Below are positions 42,367 through 52,572 of a stretch of DNA of 64,000 nt, one piece after another. How positions within the stretch are numbered: the first letter of the stretch is position 1; each line of letters opens with the position of its first letter. Location: contig CAJXYU010000003.1 of assembly GCA_913063155.1 (NCBI GenBank), forward strand, positions 372,001-436,000. The letters are read 5' to 3'. Below the pieces are notes generated by a model. The model saw only the letters and a program-made list of their open reading frames with translations, made no database searches and was not told the DNA's origin. The translations under genes were made by a program, and so were the position numbers. The DNA comes from an uncultured Desulfovibrio sp. GTDB taxonomy: Bacteria > Desulfobacterota > Desulfovibrionia > Desulfovibrionales > Desulfovibrionaceae.

Positions 42367-42433
42367 TGGGGAAATATGGGACACGTGTGGTAAAAAGTGG
42401 GACAAAGTAGAACATTTGGGTAAAAAAGTGGAG
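42367..42433 (+). promoter_or_regulatory. mraZ: MraZ box array
   Basis: TGGGG at 42367, TGGGA at 42377, TGGTA at 42388, TGGGA at 42398, TGGGT at 42417 and TGGAG at 42429. The first four recur every 10-11 bp, the spacing known for MraZ operators (TGGGN repeats). It precedes mraZ by 24-90 bp, so MraZ should regulate the whole dcw cluster. Confidence 0.75.
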
Positions 42434-42456
42434 CTACTAACCACAAAGGGGATTGA

Positions 42457-42903
42457 ATGCGATTTCGCGGTCACGCACATAGGAGCCTCGACGGAAAAGG
42501 AAGGCTCATTCTGCCACCGGACTTCAAGGACAAAATCTTGTCCGAGGTTCCGGATGGCAAGCTTGTGCTGACCATCTGGGAAAAGCACGTCATCGGCATC
42601 ACCCCCGCCCAATGGGCACGGCTGGAGGAAGAACTTGAGAAGATCAAGGCTCCCAGCCGCCAGATGCAGAACATCATCCGTATTTTCTATTCCGGCTATG
42701 AGGAAGTGAGTGTGGCCGCCAACGGTCGCATAGCCATCCCTGCCCACCTGAGAAGGAGCGGGAAGCTGGATAAGGATGTCGTGGTGATGGGCGCGGGCAG
42801 GCGCTTTGAAATCTGGCCGGCGGAAAGCTTTGATGCGCTTCTCGAGGAAGACTACGACGTTTCGGACGAACTGGCGGACAACAGCGTCAGCCTCCCGTTC
42901 TGA
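42457..42903 (+). CDS. mraZ: Transcriptional regulator MraZ
   Basis: 148 residues with two AbrB-like domains: FRGHAHRSLDGKGRLILPP (about 3-21) and EVSVAANGRIAIPAHLR (about 82-98), each with the swapped-hairpin DxKGRxxxP pattern. AAGGGG precedes the ATG. It is the first gene of the cluster and binds the boxes upstream. The 2-nt gap to rsmH shows co-transcription. Confidence 0.97.
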   Translation: MRFRGHAHRSLDGKGRLILPPDFKDKILSEVPDGKLVLTIWEKHVIGITPAQWARLEEELEKIKAPSRQMQNIIRIFYSGYEEVSVAANGRIAIPAHLRRSGKLDKDVVVMGAGRRFEIWPAESFDALLEEDYDVSDELADNSVSLPF

Positions 42904-42905
42904 TC

Positions 42906-43889
42906 ATGGGAAGGCCGATGACGGATCCCGCGTCCAAACACAAAACGGTTCTTTTACAGGAAGTGGTGGAATGGCTCCGCCCCGAGCCCGGCAAGCGTTA
43001 TATGGACGGCACGCTGGGCATGGGGGGACACAGTCTGGCCATTCTCGACGCGGCCATGGGCAAAGCCGAGCTCCTCGGCTTGGACCGCGACGAGATAGCT
43101 CTAGGGCTGGCGGCGCAAAGACTTGAAAAGCACAAGAGCCGCACTCATTTGTTCCACCTGCCCTTCAGCGAGTTCGAGGCCGCCTTGGACGAACTCGGCT
43201 GGGAAGGTATTGACGGCGCGGTCCTGGATCTCGGCGTTTCGTCCATGCAGTTGGACGAGGCCGACAGGGGCTTCAGCTTTATGAGCGACGGCCCGCTGGA
43301 TATGCGCATGGACTCCACCGGCGAATTGAAACCCGCATCGGAGTTGGTCAAAACCTTGAACCATGGGGAGCTGGCCCGGATCATCCGGCAGTACGGCGAA
43401 GACCCCATGGCGGGCAAGATAGCGGCGGCCATCCTGAGAGAAAGGGAAAAGCAGGAAATCACGACCACGCTGCAACTGGCGAAGATCGTGGAAAACGCCT
43501 ACCCGCCAAAAATGCGCAGGCAGGCACGGCTCCATCCCGCAACCCGAACCTTTCAGGGACTAAGAATAGCGGTGAACAGGGAATTGGAGGAACTTGACAC
43601 ATTCCTCTCCAACATTATCGGACGACTCAACCCGGGTGGCAGGGTGGCCATCATCTCATTCCACTCCCTGGAGGACAGGGCCGTGAAATGGGCGTTCAGG
43701 GAAGCGGCGAAAGCCTGCACCTGTCCGAGCCACCAAATGCATTGCACCTGCGAGGGCGTCCCCAAACTCAAAGTACTGACAAAGAAGCCTCAGCTACCCA
43801 CCGAAGAGGAGATGGCGTCAAACGCCCGCTCCCGGGGCGCAAAGCTCAGGGTGGCCGAGAAACTCAAACCCGACGGAGAACAGGCATGA
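42906..43889 (+). CDS. rsmH: 16S rRNA (cytosine1402-N4)-methyltransferase
   Basis: 327 residues. N-terminal HKTVLLQEVVEWL, the SAM-binding region DGTLGMGGHS (about 34-43) and GLDRDEIAL, the DLGVSSMQLDEADRGFSF stretch, and the late GRVAIISFHSLEDRAVKW are all RsmH hallmarks. Its TGA overlaps the ATG of the next gene (ATGA). Enzyme methylates C1402 in the P site. Confidence 0.97.
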   Translation: MGRPMTDPASKHKTVLLQEVVEWLRPEPGKRYMDGTLGMGGHSLAILDAAMGKAELLGLDRDEIALGLAAQRLEKHKSRTHLFHLPFSEFEAALDELGWEGIDGAVLDLGVSSMQLDEADRGFSFMSDGPLDMRMDSTGELKPASELVKTLNHGELARIIRQYGEDPMAGKIAAAILREREKQEITTTLQLAKIVENAYPPKMRRQARLHPATRTFQGLRIAVNRELEELDTFLSNIIGRLNPGGRVAIISFHSLEDRAVKWAFREAAKACTCPSHQMHCTCEGVPKLKVLTKKPQLPTEEEMASNARSRGAKLRVAEKLKPDGEQA

Positions 43890-44167
43890 GTTTGATCGAC
43901 CGGAATTGGTTGCCGATGTTTCTGGCTGCTCTGGGAGTGGCCCTGGGATTGGGACTGGCATCCGTCTGGTTGAACATCGAACGCATGGACCTGGCCTACG
44001 ACCTCAGGAACCTCGAGAAGGAGCGCGACCGCAAGTCCGCCCTGCTCGTGAAACTCGAGGTGGAACGCGACAATCTGGCTTCTCCCCACCGGCTGCGCAA
44101 GCTGGCGGAGAAGTACGGACTCACGGTTGCGACCCCCGGCCAGATCCGAAGCGGCGATGAGGAATAG
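43886..44167 (+). CDS. ftsL: FtsL-like small membrane cell-division protein
   Basis: 93 residues, placed where FtsL lies in other dcw clusters, between rsmH and ftsI. A membrane helix (about 11-29) is followed by a short coiled coil (NLEKERDRKSALLVKLEVER) and a C-terminal segment LASPHRLRKLAEKYGL, which matches the FtsL end. Sequence is short and divergent, so the name rests on position and architecture. Its product would bridge FtsI/FtsW with FtsQ. Confidence 0.85.
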   Translation: MSLIDRNWLPMFLAALGVALGLGLASVWLNIERMDLAYDLRNLEKERDRKSALLVKLEVERDNLASPHRLRKLAEKYGLTVATPGQIRSGDEE

Positions 44168-44186
44168 TCAATAGAGGATTTTCGTC

Positions 44187-46154
44187 ATGACCGGCAAAAC
44201 CAAACAAGGCAAAAAGGACTTCAGCAAGGCCAAGATCATTCTGGTAATGATCTTCTTTGGCCTTGCTCTTTGTGCTTTGTGGGTCAGGGCCGGCTGGGTT
44301 CAACTCCACGAAGGCGAATGGCTGGAAAAAATGGCCGCCCGCCAGAACTACGCTTCCGAATTCGAGTTCGGCGAGCGCGGACGCATCCTGGACCGCAACG
44401 GCGCCATGTTGGCCACCAGCGTTGAAGCTCAGAGCGTTTACCTGGTTCCGCACAAGGCAAAGCCTGAAGCCGGGAAGGTGGCCAAGACGCTCTCCCGCGT
44501 ACTGGGCGTTTCCAACGCAAAGGTGCTCAAACGCATCCGCTCCAAAAGGAAATTCGTCTGGATCAAGCGGCAGATAACGGACAAACAAGCTTTTGCGATC
44601 AAAGAGGCGGGCCTGCCTGGCGTCCATCTCTCCACTGAATATACGAGGCTTTACCCCAATGGTCATCTGGCCGGGCAGGTCCTTGGTTTTGTGGGCATCG
44701 ACGGAAAAGGGCTTGAAGGCGTCGAGCGCCGGTTCAACAAGCGCATGACCCCGGGCAAGGCCCGTTTCGTGGTCCAGCGCGACGCACGCGGCCGCCGCCT
44801 CTACCTGGATTCCCAGGGCCGCGAGGTGGACATCAACGGCAAAGACGTGCGCCTGACCATCGACGCCCACATCCAGAGCACCGCGGAACAGGCCCTGGCC
44901 GCCTCCGTGGAAAAATTTCATGGCAAGTCCGGCATCGTGTTGGTGGTCGAGGTCAAGAGCGGCGACGTCCTGGCCATGGCCAATTACCCCTTCTTCAATC
45001 CCAACATATATAAGCGGACCAAGGCTTCGGTCCGCCGCAACCGCGCGGCCACGGACGTCTACGAACCCGGCTCCAGCATCAAGCCCCTGCTTCTCGGCGC
45101 GGCTCTGGAAGAAGGCATCGTGGACCCGGACAAACTCTATTTCTGCGAAAACGGCCGCTGGCGCATCGGGCGCAAAGTCATCAAGGACACCCACCCGGAA
45201 GCATGGCAGCCCGTACGCAAGATACTGCGCTACTCCAGCAACATCGGCATGGCCAAAATCGCCATGGACCTTGGCGCAGGCAAGTATCACGAATACCTGA
45301 CCAAACTTGGGTTCGGCCACAAGACCGGGCTGCACCTGCCCGGCGAACGTTCCGGCATCCTGCACCCTGCCGAGAAGTGGCGCAAACTGGACCTTGCGGC
45401 CATCAGCTTCGGCCAGGCCATCGGCGTCACGGCCCTGCAGTTGGCCCAGTCTTTCCTTTGCGTGGCCAACGACGGAGAAAAAAAAGAGCTGCGTCTCATC
45501 CTTGATCCGCTCGCCAAACCGGCCGAGGCCGAGCCCGAAAGGGTCTTCAGCAGGGAAACCACCGACACGGTGCTTGCGCTCATGGAAGAAGTGGTGCAAA
45601 TGGACGGCACCGGACGGAAGGCACGAATTCAAGGAATCACCGTGGCAGGCAAAACCGGCACCGCGCAAAAGGCGGCCGTCGGCGGCTACGGGACAAAATA
45701 CCTCTCCTCCTTCGTGGGCCTCGTCCCCGGAGACAAGCCCGAGTACCTCGTCATCTGCATGGTGGATGAACCCACCAAGAACGATTACGGCGGAACCGTT
45801 GCGGCTCCGGTGGTCCGCGAAGTCATGATCGACGCCCTGGCCTACAACGGCATGCTGCCCGATGCGGCAGGAGAAGCCCTGGCCGAGGAAAACACCGTTC
45901 ACGACATAGACAGTACGGAACTGGCCCGGACACTGGCTCCGGCTCCGGCCCGCGAGGTCGGAACCACCGTACCCGACATAAAAGGCATGCCCATCAGGCG
46001 CGCCTTGGAACTTTTGGTGAAAAAGGGAATTATTCCGGTTCTCAAAGGCGACGGCATGACCGTCACCGGCCAACAACCCGCTCCCGGCTCTCCATGGCCG
46101 GAAGGGAAAAAGACGGAGGGAAAGAACGATGTTTTTGTTCTCTGGCTCTCCTAG
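44187..46154 (+). CDS. ftsI: Septal peptidoglycan transpeptidase (penicillin-binding protein) with C-terminal PASTA domain
   Basis: 655 residues. Membrane helix about 17-36, the PBP dimer domain (GRILDRNGAMLATS), then the transpeptidase with Ser296-x-x-Lys299 (SSIK), Ser350-x-Asn352 (SSN) and Lys489-Thr-Gly (KTGTAQK). The C-terminal 60 residues (VPDIKGMPIRRALELL...) form one PASTA domain. Its end overlaps the open frame of murE, whose start was set further in. Works with FtsW in septal wall synthesis. Confidence 0.95.
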   Translation: MTGKTKQGKKDFSKAKIILVMIFFGLALCALWVRAGWVQLHEGEWLEKMAARQNYASEFEFGERGRILDRNGAMLATSVEAQSVYLVPHKAKPEAGKVAKTLSRVLGVSNAKVLKRIRSKRKFVWIKRQITDKQAFAIKEAGLPGVHLSTEYTRLYPNGHLAGQVLGFVGIDGKGLEGVERRFNKRMTPGKARFVVQRDARGRRLYLDSQGREVDINGKDVRLTIDAHIQSTAEQALAASVEKFHGKSGIVLVVEVKSGDVLAMANYPFFNPNIYKRTKASVRRNRAATDVYEPGSSIKPLLLGAALEEGIVDPDKLYFCENGRWRIGRKVIKDTHPEAWQPVRKILRYSSNIGMAKIAMDLGAGKYHEYLTKLGFGHKTGLHLPGERSGILHPAEKWRKLDLAAISFGQAIGVTALQLAQSFLCVANDGEKKELRLILDPLAKPAEAEPERVFSRETTDTVLALMEEVVQMDGTGRKARIQGITVAGKTGTAQKAAVGGYGTKYLSSFVGLVPGDKPEYLVICMVDEPTKNDYGGTVAAPVVREVMIDALAYNGMLPDAAGEALAEENTVHDIDSTELARTLAPAPAREVGTTVPDIKGMPIRRALELLVKKGIIPVLKGDGMTVTGQQPAPGSPWPEGKKTEGKNDVFVLWLS

Positions 46155-46167
46155 CAGGAAAAAGAAA

Positions 46168-47652
46168 ATGACTCACGGCGCAATGGATTTCAACGAGCTG
46201 GTCAAGCTGGTGCGCGCAGGCCTCATGGTCCGCACCGACTCGCGCCAGATGCAGCAAGGCGAATGCTTCGTGGCCATGCCCGGCACGGCCGTGCGAGGCA
46301 TCGATTATATTCCCATGGCCCTGCAGAAAGGGGCGAAATACATCGTGGCTCCGAAAGACGCCCGCGACCTGGTGGCCCCGGTGGCCGAGGACGAGGCGGT
46401 CGTCTGCTATGTGGAGAACACGGCCAAGGCTCTGGGCGAACTGGCCCGCGCCTATTTCAAGACCGACGAACTGGACATGAAGCTGGTGGCCGTCACCGGC
46501 ACCAACGGCAAGACCACCACCAGCTACATCATCGAGCACCTGCTGGCCGCAGCGGGCCGCAAGGTGGGCGTGCTGGGCACGGTCACCTACCGCTGGCCCG
46601 GCTTCTCCATCGACGCAAAGCTGACCACCCCGGATTGCTGGATGATCCACGAACTGCTGGCCAACATGGCCAAAGCCGACGTGGATGCGGCGATCATGGA
46701 GACCTCCTCCCATGCTCTGGACCAGTACCGCGTGGCCGGGCTGGATTTCGACGTGGCCGTCATCTCCAACCTGACCCAGGACCACCTGGACTACCACGGC
46801 GACATGGAGACCTACTTCAACGCCAAGGCAAAACTCTTCACGGAATACCCGCACCAGGACAAGTGCTGCGTCATCAACTTCGACGACCCGTACTGCCGCA
46901 GGCTGCTCAACAAATGCGAAAACGCCATCGGCTACGGCTTCGGCGACCCCGTCAGTTCGGACAAACACACCCTGCGCGGCCGCGTCCTTTCCTGCGATCG
47001 GCACGGTTTGAAGCTGGAATGCGGCTTCAAGGGCAAGACCTGGGAAATAGACTCCGGACTCATGGGGCAACACAACGCCATGAACCTTCTGGCGGCCCAG
47101 GCTGTGGGCCTGTGCATCGGCCTGAACTGCAAGGATATGCGCAAGCTGAATGAATTCAAAGGAGTGCCCGGCAGGCTGGAGCGCGTGGAGAACGAACAAG
47201 GCTTGCACGTGTTCGTGGACTACGCCCATACCCCGGACGCATTGATCAACGTGCAGAAAGCGCTCAGGTCCCTGGATTTCGACCGACTCATCACCGTGTT
47301 CGGCTGCGGCGGCGACCGCGACCGCACCAAGCGCCCGATCATGGGCAGGGCCGTCGCCGAATACGCGGACGTAGCCGTGCTGACCTCGGACAATCCACGC
47401 AGCGAGGACCCCGTGGCCATCATGGACGACGCCCGTCCGGGTCTCAAGGGCGCCGCCATGGTCATGGAAGATCCGGACCGCCAGGAAGCCATCACCATGG
47501 CCGTACGCGAAATGACCCCCAACGATGTCCTGCTCATAGCAGGCAAGGGCCACGAGGACTACCAGGTGCTCAAGGACGTCACCCTGCACTTCTCCGACGC
47601 GGAGGCGGTGCAGCAGGCCATTGCAACCATCAAGGGAGAACAGGACAAGTGA
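46168..47652 (+). CDS. murE: UDP-MurNAc-L-Ala-D-Glu--meso-DAP ligase
   Basis: 494 residues; start at 46168 with AGGAAAAAG upstream (a longer in-frame start at 46129 would overlap ftsI). Domains of Mur ligases: VTGTNGKTTTSYIIEHLL P-loop (about 112-129), ETSSHALDQYRV, QDHLDYHGDMETY, and DNPRSEDP, the Asp-Asn-Pro-Arg motif that selects meso-diaminopimelate. Its TGA overlaps the ATG-like region of murF by 4 nt. The wall is therefore DAP-type (Gram-negative). Confidence 0.96.
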   Translation: MTHGAMDFNELVKLVRAGLMVRTDSRQMQQGECFVAMPGTAVRGIDYIPMALQKGAKYIVAPKDARDLVAPVAEDEAVVCYVENTAKALGELARAYFKTDELDMKLVAVTGTNGKTTTSYIIEHLLAAAGRKVGVLGTVTYRWPGFSIDAKLTTPDCWMIHELLANMAKADVDAAIMETSSHALDQYRVAGLDFDVAVISNLTQDHLDYHGDMETYFNAKAKLFTEYPHQDKCCVINFDDPYCRRLLNKCENAIGYGFGDPVSSDKHTLRGRVLSCDRHGLKLECGFKGKTWEIDSGLMGQHNAMNLLAAQAVGLCIGLNCKDMRKLNEFKGVPGRLERVENEQGLHVFVDYAHTPDALINVQKALRSLDFDRLITVFGCGGDRDRTKRPIMGRAVAEYADVAVLTSDNPRSEDPVAIMDDARPGLKGAAMVMEDPDRQEAITMAVREMTPNDVLLIAGKGHEDYQVLKDVTLHFSDAEAVQQAIATIKGEQDK

Positions 47653-49031
47653 TTTTGACCCTGGCCGACATACAACGCTGCCTTTCGGGCATGGCCGATG
47701 ACGGAATGGAAGGTATTGCCATTCACGCAGTGCGCACGGACAGCCGTGCCGTTACTGACGGCGATCTCTACTTCTGCATTGAAGGCGAACGCTTTGACGG
47801 GCATGAATTCGCACTCCAGGCGGTCAGGGCCGGGGCCGCGGCTATCGTTGCCTCCAAGATACCGGAACAGGAGGTGACCGAGGCCGGAGTGCCGGTGTTC
47901 ATGGTCCGCGACACGGTCGAGGCTCTGGGACAACTGGCCGCCTGCTACCGCTCAAAATGCAAGGCCAAACTCATCGCGGTCACGGGTACGGCAGGCAAGA
48001 CCACGGTCAAGGAGCTTCTGGGCGAAGTGTGTTCCGCCCGCTACTCCGTGGCCAAGAACTACCGGAATTTCAACAACCAGATAGGGCTGCCCATCTCCAT
48101 GCTCCAAGCCAGCGAAAAGCAGGACCTGTGGATCATGGAATGCGGCATCAGCCTGGCCGGAGACATGGCCGAACTGGGGCCCATCGCCTGCCCGGACGTA
48201 GCCGTGATCACCAACATCGGTCCCGGACACCTGCAAGGGCTGGGAGATATCGAGGGCGTGGCCAAGGCCAAGGCTTCCCTGCTGCGTTATCTGCAGCCCG
48301 GGGGCGTGGGCGTGGTCAGCATGGACTACCCGCAGCTCTGGAAGGCGGCCACCGAGATATGCCCCGAACCCGTGGGCTTCTCCACCATGAACGAGCAGGC
48401 TCCCTTTTTCTGCCTGTTCCTGGGCGCGGACCAGTTCGGATCGGGCCGGTTCCTGCTGCGTACGCCGAAGGGCGAAGTGGAGTTCGATGCCCCGTTCTGC
48501 GGCGAACACTTCGCCGAAAACCTGGCCGCCGTGGCAGCAGCCGCCCACACCGTGGGCCTCGGCCCGCAACACGTGGTGGACGGCGCCTCCCGCTTCAACG
48601 CCGACAACCAGCGTTTCTGCCCTCGCCCGGTGGGAAACATCACGCTCATCGACGACACGTACAACGCCAATCCCCTATCCATGAAGCGCTCCATCGAGAC
48701 CGCCAAATGCATTGCCGAAGACCGCTCGCTCATCCTGCTTCTGGGCGACATGCTCGAACTGGGCAACGAGGCGGCCCTGAGGCACAGGGAACTGGGCGAG
48801 GTGCTGGCCCTGGTCAAGCCGGACGCCGTGTACTGGAAGGGCGGGCACATCGAAGACGTACGCAGCGCCTATCAAAACGTCCTGCCTCTGAACGACCCGA
48901 AATCTTTCGCCAAAGACTGGCTGGAAATGAAGATCCACGACGCCGTGGTGCTCTTCAAGGGCTCCAGGTCCATGAAGATGGAAGAATACGCCAAGGCGCT
49001 CAAGGAAACCCTTGAAGGAGATGCATCGTGA
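47649..49031 (+). CDS. murF: UDP-MurNAc-tripeptide--D-Ala-D-Ala ligase
   Basis: 460 residues. Start at 47649 is GTG (ACAAGTGATTTTG) overlapping the murE stop. [17 protein letters not shown] is the P-loop (about 111-127), followed by [21 protein letters not shown] and [13 protein letters not shown] (about 335-347), all MurF hallmarks. Adds D-Ala-D-Ala to the stem tripeptide. No ddl gene is in the cluster. Its end overlaps mraY by 4 nt. Confidence 0.95.
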   Translation: MILTLADIQRCLSGMADDGMEGIAIHAVRTDSRAVTDGDLYFCIEGERFDGHEFALQAVRAGAAAIVASKIPEQEVTEAGVPVFMVRDTVEALGQLAACYRSKCKAKLIAVTGTAGKTTVKELLGEVCSARYSVAKNYRNFNNQIGLPISMLQASEKQDLWIMECGISLAGDMAELGPIACPDVAVITNIGPGHLQGLGDIEGVAKAKASLLRYLQPGGVGVVSMDYPQLWKAATEICPEPVGFSTMNEQAPFFCLFLGADQFGSGRFLLRTPKGEVEFDAPFCGEHFAENLAAVAAAAHTVGLGPQHVVDGASRFNADNQRFCPRPVGNITLIDDTYNANPLSMKRSIETAKCIAEDRSLILLLGDMLELGNEAALRHRELGEVLALVKPDAVYWKGGHIEDVRSAYQNVLPLNDPKSFAKDWLEMKIHDAVVLFKGSRSMKMEEYAKALKETLEGDAS

Positions 49032-50104
49032 TCTATCAACTGCTCTACCCTTTGAGCGCTGATATCAGCGTCTTCAACGTGTTCCGGTACATCACGTTCC
49101 GGTCCATCTGGGCGCTGCTCACGGCACTGATCATCACCATCCTCTTCGGACCGGCCATGATCCGCTGGCTCAAGAAATTGAAATTCGGTCAGTATATCCG
49201 CGAGGACGGTCCGGCCCACCAGCAGAAACAGGGCACCCCGACCATGGGCGGCCTCATGATCCTGGTCAGCGTGCTCATCAGCTGCCTGCTTTGGGGCGAC
49301 CTGACCAATCACTATGTGCTGCTGACCATGTTCGTGTTCGCGGGCTTCGGCGCTGTCGGTTTTGCAGACGACTACATCAAGGTAGTCAAAAAACAGAACC
49401 TGGGACTTTCCTCCAAGGCCAAGTTCGCGGGACAGATGCTGGTGGCCTCGGCGGCCATCGCCGTGCTCATTCAGGAACCCAACTACTCCACCATGCTCTC
49501 GGTGCCGTTCTTCAAGAACGTCCTCCCGAACCTGGGCTGGTTCTACCTGCCCTTTGCGCTCCTGGTCCTCGTGGGTTCCAGCAACGCAGTGAATCTCACC
49601 GACGGCTTGGACGGCCTGGCCATCGGCCCCATGGTGGTGGCCATGGCCTGCTTTGCCATCTTCACATACGCATCGGGCCACATCGGCATAGCCGAATACC
49701 TGGCCATCCAACACCTGCCGGGCATCGGTGAAGTCACGGTCTTCTGCGGTGCCATGGTGGGCGCCGGCCTCGGGTTCCTGTGGTTCAACGCATACCCGGC
49801 ACAGGTATTCATGGGCGACACGGGCAGCCTGGCCCTGGGCGGCGCACTCGGCTTCGTGGCCGTGCTGGCCAAGCAGGAGCTGCTGCTGGTCATCGTGGGC
49901 GGCGTGTTCGTGTTCGAAACCCTCTCGGTCATCCTGCAGGTGGGCTACTTCAAGATGACCGGCGGCAAGCGCATTTTCCGCATGGCCCCGCTGCACCATC
50001 ATTTTGAACTCAAGGGGATTCCGGAATCCAAAATCATCATCCGGTTCTGGATTCTTTCCATTCTCATGGCGCTCATGGCGCTTTCAACCCTGAAGTTGAG
50101 ATAG
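49028..50104 (+). CDS. mraY: Phospho-MurNAc-pentapeptide transferase
   Basis: 358 residues, about ten membrane helices. The start is GTG at 49028 (CGTGATCTATCAA). Family motifs: [13 protein letters not shown] (about 65-77), [32 protein letters not shown] (about 185-199), and [15 protein letters not shown] (about 260-274), then HHHFELKG near 325. It makes lipid I at the inner membrane. Confidence 0.97.
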   Translation: MIYQLLYPLSADISVFNVFRYITFRSIWALLTALIITILFGPAMIRWLKKLKFGQYIREDGPAHQQKQGTPTMGGLMILVSVLISCLLWGDLTNHYVLLTMFVFAGFGAVGFADDYIKVVKKQNLGLSSKAKFAGQMLVASAAIAVLIQEPNYSTMLSVPFFKNVLPNLGWFYLPFALLVLVGSSNAVNLTDGLDGLAIGPMVVAMACFAIFTYASGHIGIAEYLAIQHLPGIGEVTVFCGAMVGAGLGFLWFNAYPAQVFMGDTGSLALGGALGFVAVLAKQELLLVIVGGVFVFETLSVILQVGYFKMTGGKRIFRMAPLHHHFELKGIPESKIIIRFWILSILMALMALSTLKLR

Positions 50105-50116
50105 GCAGACATCATA

Positions 50117-51424
50117 ATGATAACGCAATCGGCCAGGAAACTCGCACAAAAACACCATCTGGAAGGTGGCCGCGCCATAGTCGTGGGCGCCGGAAAGTCC
50201 GGTGTCGCCGCGGCGCGTCTGCTGCACGCCCTCGGCGCCAAGGTCCGCATGGTGGACGCCAACGAAGCCCTGGCCCCGCAGGTAACGGCTGAAGTGGAGC
50301 GCTATGCCGAGCTTCAAACCGGCCCACACAGCAGTGAACAGTTCACGGACGCCGACATCATCGTCCTGTCTCCGGGCGTTCCGGCCAAGAAACTGACCCC
50401 GTATTTCAAAGGCGTCCCGGGCCGCAAGATAGTCGCCGAGCTGGAATTCGCTTCCTGGTTCATCGACGCCCCGATCATCGCCATTACCGGATCCAACGGC
50501 AAAACCACGACCACGACCCTCATCGGTGAGCTGCTGGAAAAATCCGACAGGCACGTCTTCGTGGGCGGCAACATCGGCACGCCGCTCTGCGAATATCTGA
50601 TGGACATGGAACAGGCCGACGTCATCGTGCTCGAGGTCTCCAGCTTCCAACTCCAGAACTGCCGTCAGTTCAAGCCCGACGTGGCCGTGTTCCTGAACAT
50701 CGCCCCCAACCACCTCGACTACCACGAGGACATGGAGGAATATCTGGAGGCCAAGCTCCGCCTCTTCGCCCGGCAGACTCCGGACGACCTGGCTGTCGTG
50801 CATGAAAGCCTCAAGCCGGTCATCGGCGGACGTCCATTCACCGAAGCCGAAGTGGTCTGGTACTCCTCGGCCAAGCGTTTCGACGCCCCGCACCTGCCGG
50901 GCGAACACAACCGCGCCAACGTGCAGGCCGCATGGCGGGCCGTGCAGCGCTTCGGGGTCAAGCCGCAACAGGCCGAGAGGATCATCAGCGAATTCAGGCC
51001 GCTGGAAAACAGGCTGGAAAACATCGGCCAGGCCGACGGCGTGACCTTCGTCAACGACAGCAAGGCCACCACTCTGGAGGCCGTGGCTGCCGCAGTAAAG
51101 AGCTTCGGCAGCAGTCCGGTGCGCCTGCTCATGGGCGGCAAGTTCAAGGGCGGCGATGTGGCCGAGCTGGCCCGTCGCATGGAAGGGCACGTGGCTCAGG
51201 TAGGCCTGTACGGCGGCAGCCGCGATATCTTCGAAGGCCCGCTCAAGAAATATTTCCCGGTGTCCTGGGACGAAAGCATGGAAGCGGCCGCGAAAAGACT
51301 GTTCGCACACAGTCACGCCGGCGACGTGATCCTGCTTTCTCCCGGCACTTCAAGCTTTGACCAATACCCCAACTACAAGGAACGCGGGGACGATTTCAAA
51401 CGCATTTTCGGAGAACTGAAGTAA
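50117..51424 (+). CDS. murD: UDP-MurNAc-L-Ala--D-Glu ligase
   Basis: 435 residues. N-terminal Rossmann start VVGAGKSGVAAARLL (about 20-34), then ITGSNGKTTTTTLIGELL (about 120-137), NIAPNHLDYHEDMEEYL and a late FVNDSKATTLEAV (about 311-323). These match MurD. The mraY gene ends 12 bp upstream. Its last base overlaps the first base of ftsW. Confidence 0.97.
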   Translation: MITQSARKLAQKHHLEGGRAIVVGAGKSGVAAARLLHALGAKVRMVDANEALAPQVTAEVERYAELQTGPHSSEQFTDADIIVLSPGVPAKKLTPYFKGVPGRKIVAELEFASWFIDAPIIAITGSNGKTTTTTLIGELLEKSDRHVFVGGNIGTPLCEYLMDMEQADVIVLEVSSFQLQNCRQFKPDVAVFLNIAPNHLDYHEDMEEYLEAKLRLFARQTPDDLAVVHESLKPVIGGRPFTEAEVVWYSSAKRFDAPHLPGEHNRANVQAAWRAVQRFGVKPQQAERIISEFRPLENRLENIGQADGVTFVNDSKATTLEAVAAAVKSFGSSPVRLLMGGKFKGGDVAELARRMEGHVAQVGLYGGSRDIFEGPLKKYFPVSWDESMEAAAKRLFAHSHAGDVILLSPGTSSFDQYPNYKERGDDFKRIFGELK

Positions 51425-52572
51425 TGAACCGCAACACTCGGCATAAACCCAAGCTGCAGACAGCGCAGGCAGCCGCACGGGCCATAGACCGCATGGACCA
51501 TTGGCTCCTGCTGGCCACACTGCTGCTGGCCTGTTTCGGGCTGATCATGGTGCTCTCGTCCAGCGGCATCATGGCCGAGCGGTTTTACAGCGACAAATAC
51601 CACTTCTTCAAAAAGCAGTGCGTGTTCGCCGGAGTCGGCCTGCTGGCCATGTACGTGTGCTCGCGCATTCCGCGCCGCTACATCTACGGCATGACCTATC
51701 TCTGGTTGTTCATCGTCCTGGTGCTGTTGGCTCTCTGCAGCCTGACCCCCCTGGGCGTACGCGTAGGCGGGGCGACCCGGTGGATCTCCTTCGGCCTGTT
51801 CAACGTACAGCCGCTGGAACTGGCCAAACCCGCACTGGTCGTCTACTTGGCCTACTTTTTCGCCAAGCAGCAGGACAACGTGAAGCACTTCTCCATCGGA
51901 TTCCTGCCGCCGTTCCTGGTAACCGGGCTTTTCTGCGGCCTGCTCATGCTCCAGCCCGACTTCGGCGGGTCCGTATTCCTGGCGGCCATTCTCTTCTTCA
52001 TGTGTGCAATCGGCGGCACAAGATTGTCCTACCTGTTCACCGCAGGCATCTTCGGCGGCGGCCTCGGCTGGCAGCTCATAGCTTCCTCGCCCTACCGCTT
52101 CAAACGCTGGACCGCGTTCCTGGACCCCTTTGCCAGTGCCCAGCAGGAGGGCTACCAACTGGTGCAGTCCCTGTACGCCTTCGGCTCAGGCAAAATATTC
52201 GGTACGGGCCTGGGCGCGGGCAAGCAGAAGCTCTTTTTCCTGCCGGAAGCGCACAACGACTTCATCATGGCCGTGGTGGGCGAGGAGCTTGGTTTTGTGG
52301 GCATGAGTCTCTTCTTCTGCCTCATCGCCTTCTTCCTCCTGCGAGCCTTCCAGGTGGCGCTCAAACAGGAAGACCTGCAGGACCGGTTCACGGCCTTTGG
52401 CATGACATTGGTCCTGGCTCTGGGTTTCGTGCTCAACCTGGCCGTGGTTCTGGGCACGGTTCCTCCAAAAGGCGTGGCCATGCCCTTCATGAGTTACGGC
52501 GGCTCCAACCTGCTGGCTTCATTCATCTGCGCAGGAATGCTGCTGAATATTTCAAGGGGAGGCGGCCGATGA
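51424..52572 (+). CDS. ftsW: Septal peptidoglycan polymerase FtsW
   Basis: 382 residues, about ten membrane helices, of the SEDS family. The segment VMLSSS-like LIMVLSSSGIMA is in helix 1; GGATRWISFG (about 117-126), LMLQPDFGGSVFL (about 175), and MSYGGSNLLASF (about 356-367) are family elements. A fairly basic N-terminal tail precedes helix 1. Acts with FtsI. It overlaps murG by 4 nt. Confidence 0.96.
   Translation: MNRNTRHKPKLQTAQAAARAIDRMDHWLLLATLLLACFGLIMVLSSSGIMAERFYSDKYHFFKKQCVFAGVGLLAMYVCSRIPRRYIYGMTYLWLFIVLVLLALCSLTPLGVRVGGATRWISFGLFNVQPLELAKPALVVYLAYFFAKQQDNVKHFSIGFLPPFLVTGLFCGLLMLQPDFGGSVFLAAILFFMCAIGGTRLSYLFTAGIFGGGLGWQLIASSPYRFKRWTAFLDPFASAQQEGYQLVQSLYAFGSGKIFGTGLGAGKQKLFFLPEAHNDFIMAVVGEELGFVGMSLFFCLIAFFLLRAFQVALKQEDLQDRFTAFGMTLVLALGFVLNLAVVLGTVPPKGVAMPFMSYGGSNLLASFICAGMLLNISRGGGR

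Noticed and set aside
44121..46076. Long minus-strand open frame (651 codons) opposite ftsI
   Set aside because: It is a shadow in high-GC codon structure; the plus strand encodes a complete transpeptidase with all catalytic motifs.
46063..47589. Long minus-strand open frame (508 codons) opposite murE
   Set aside because: Opposite a complete murE with P-loop and DNPR motif; no domain or start signal on the minus strand.
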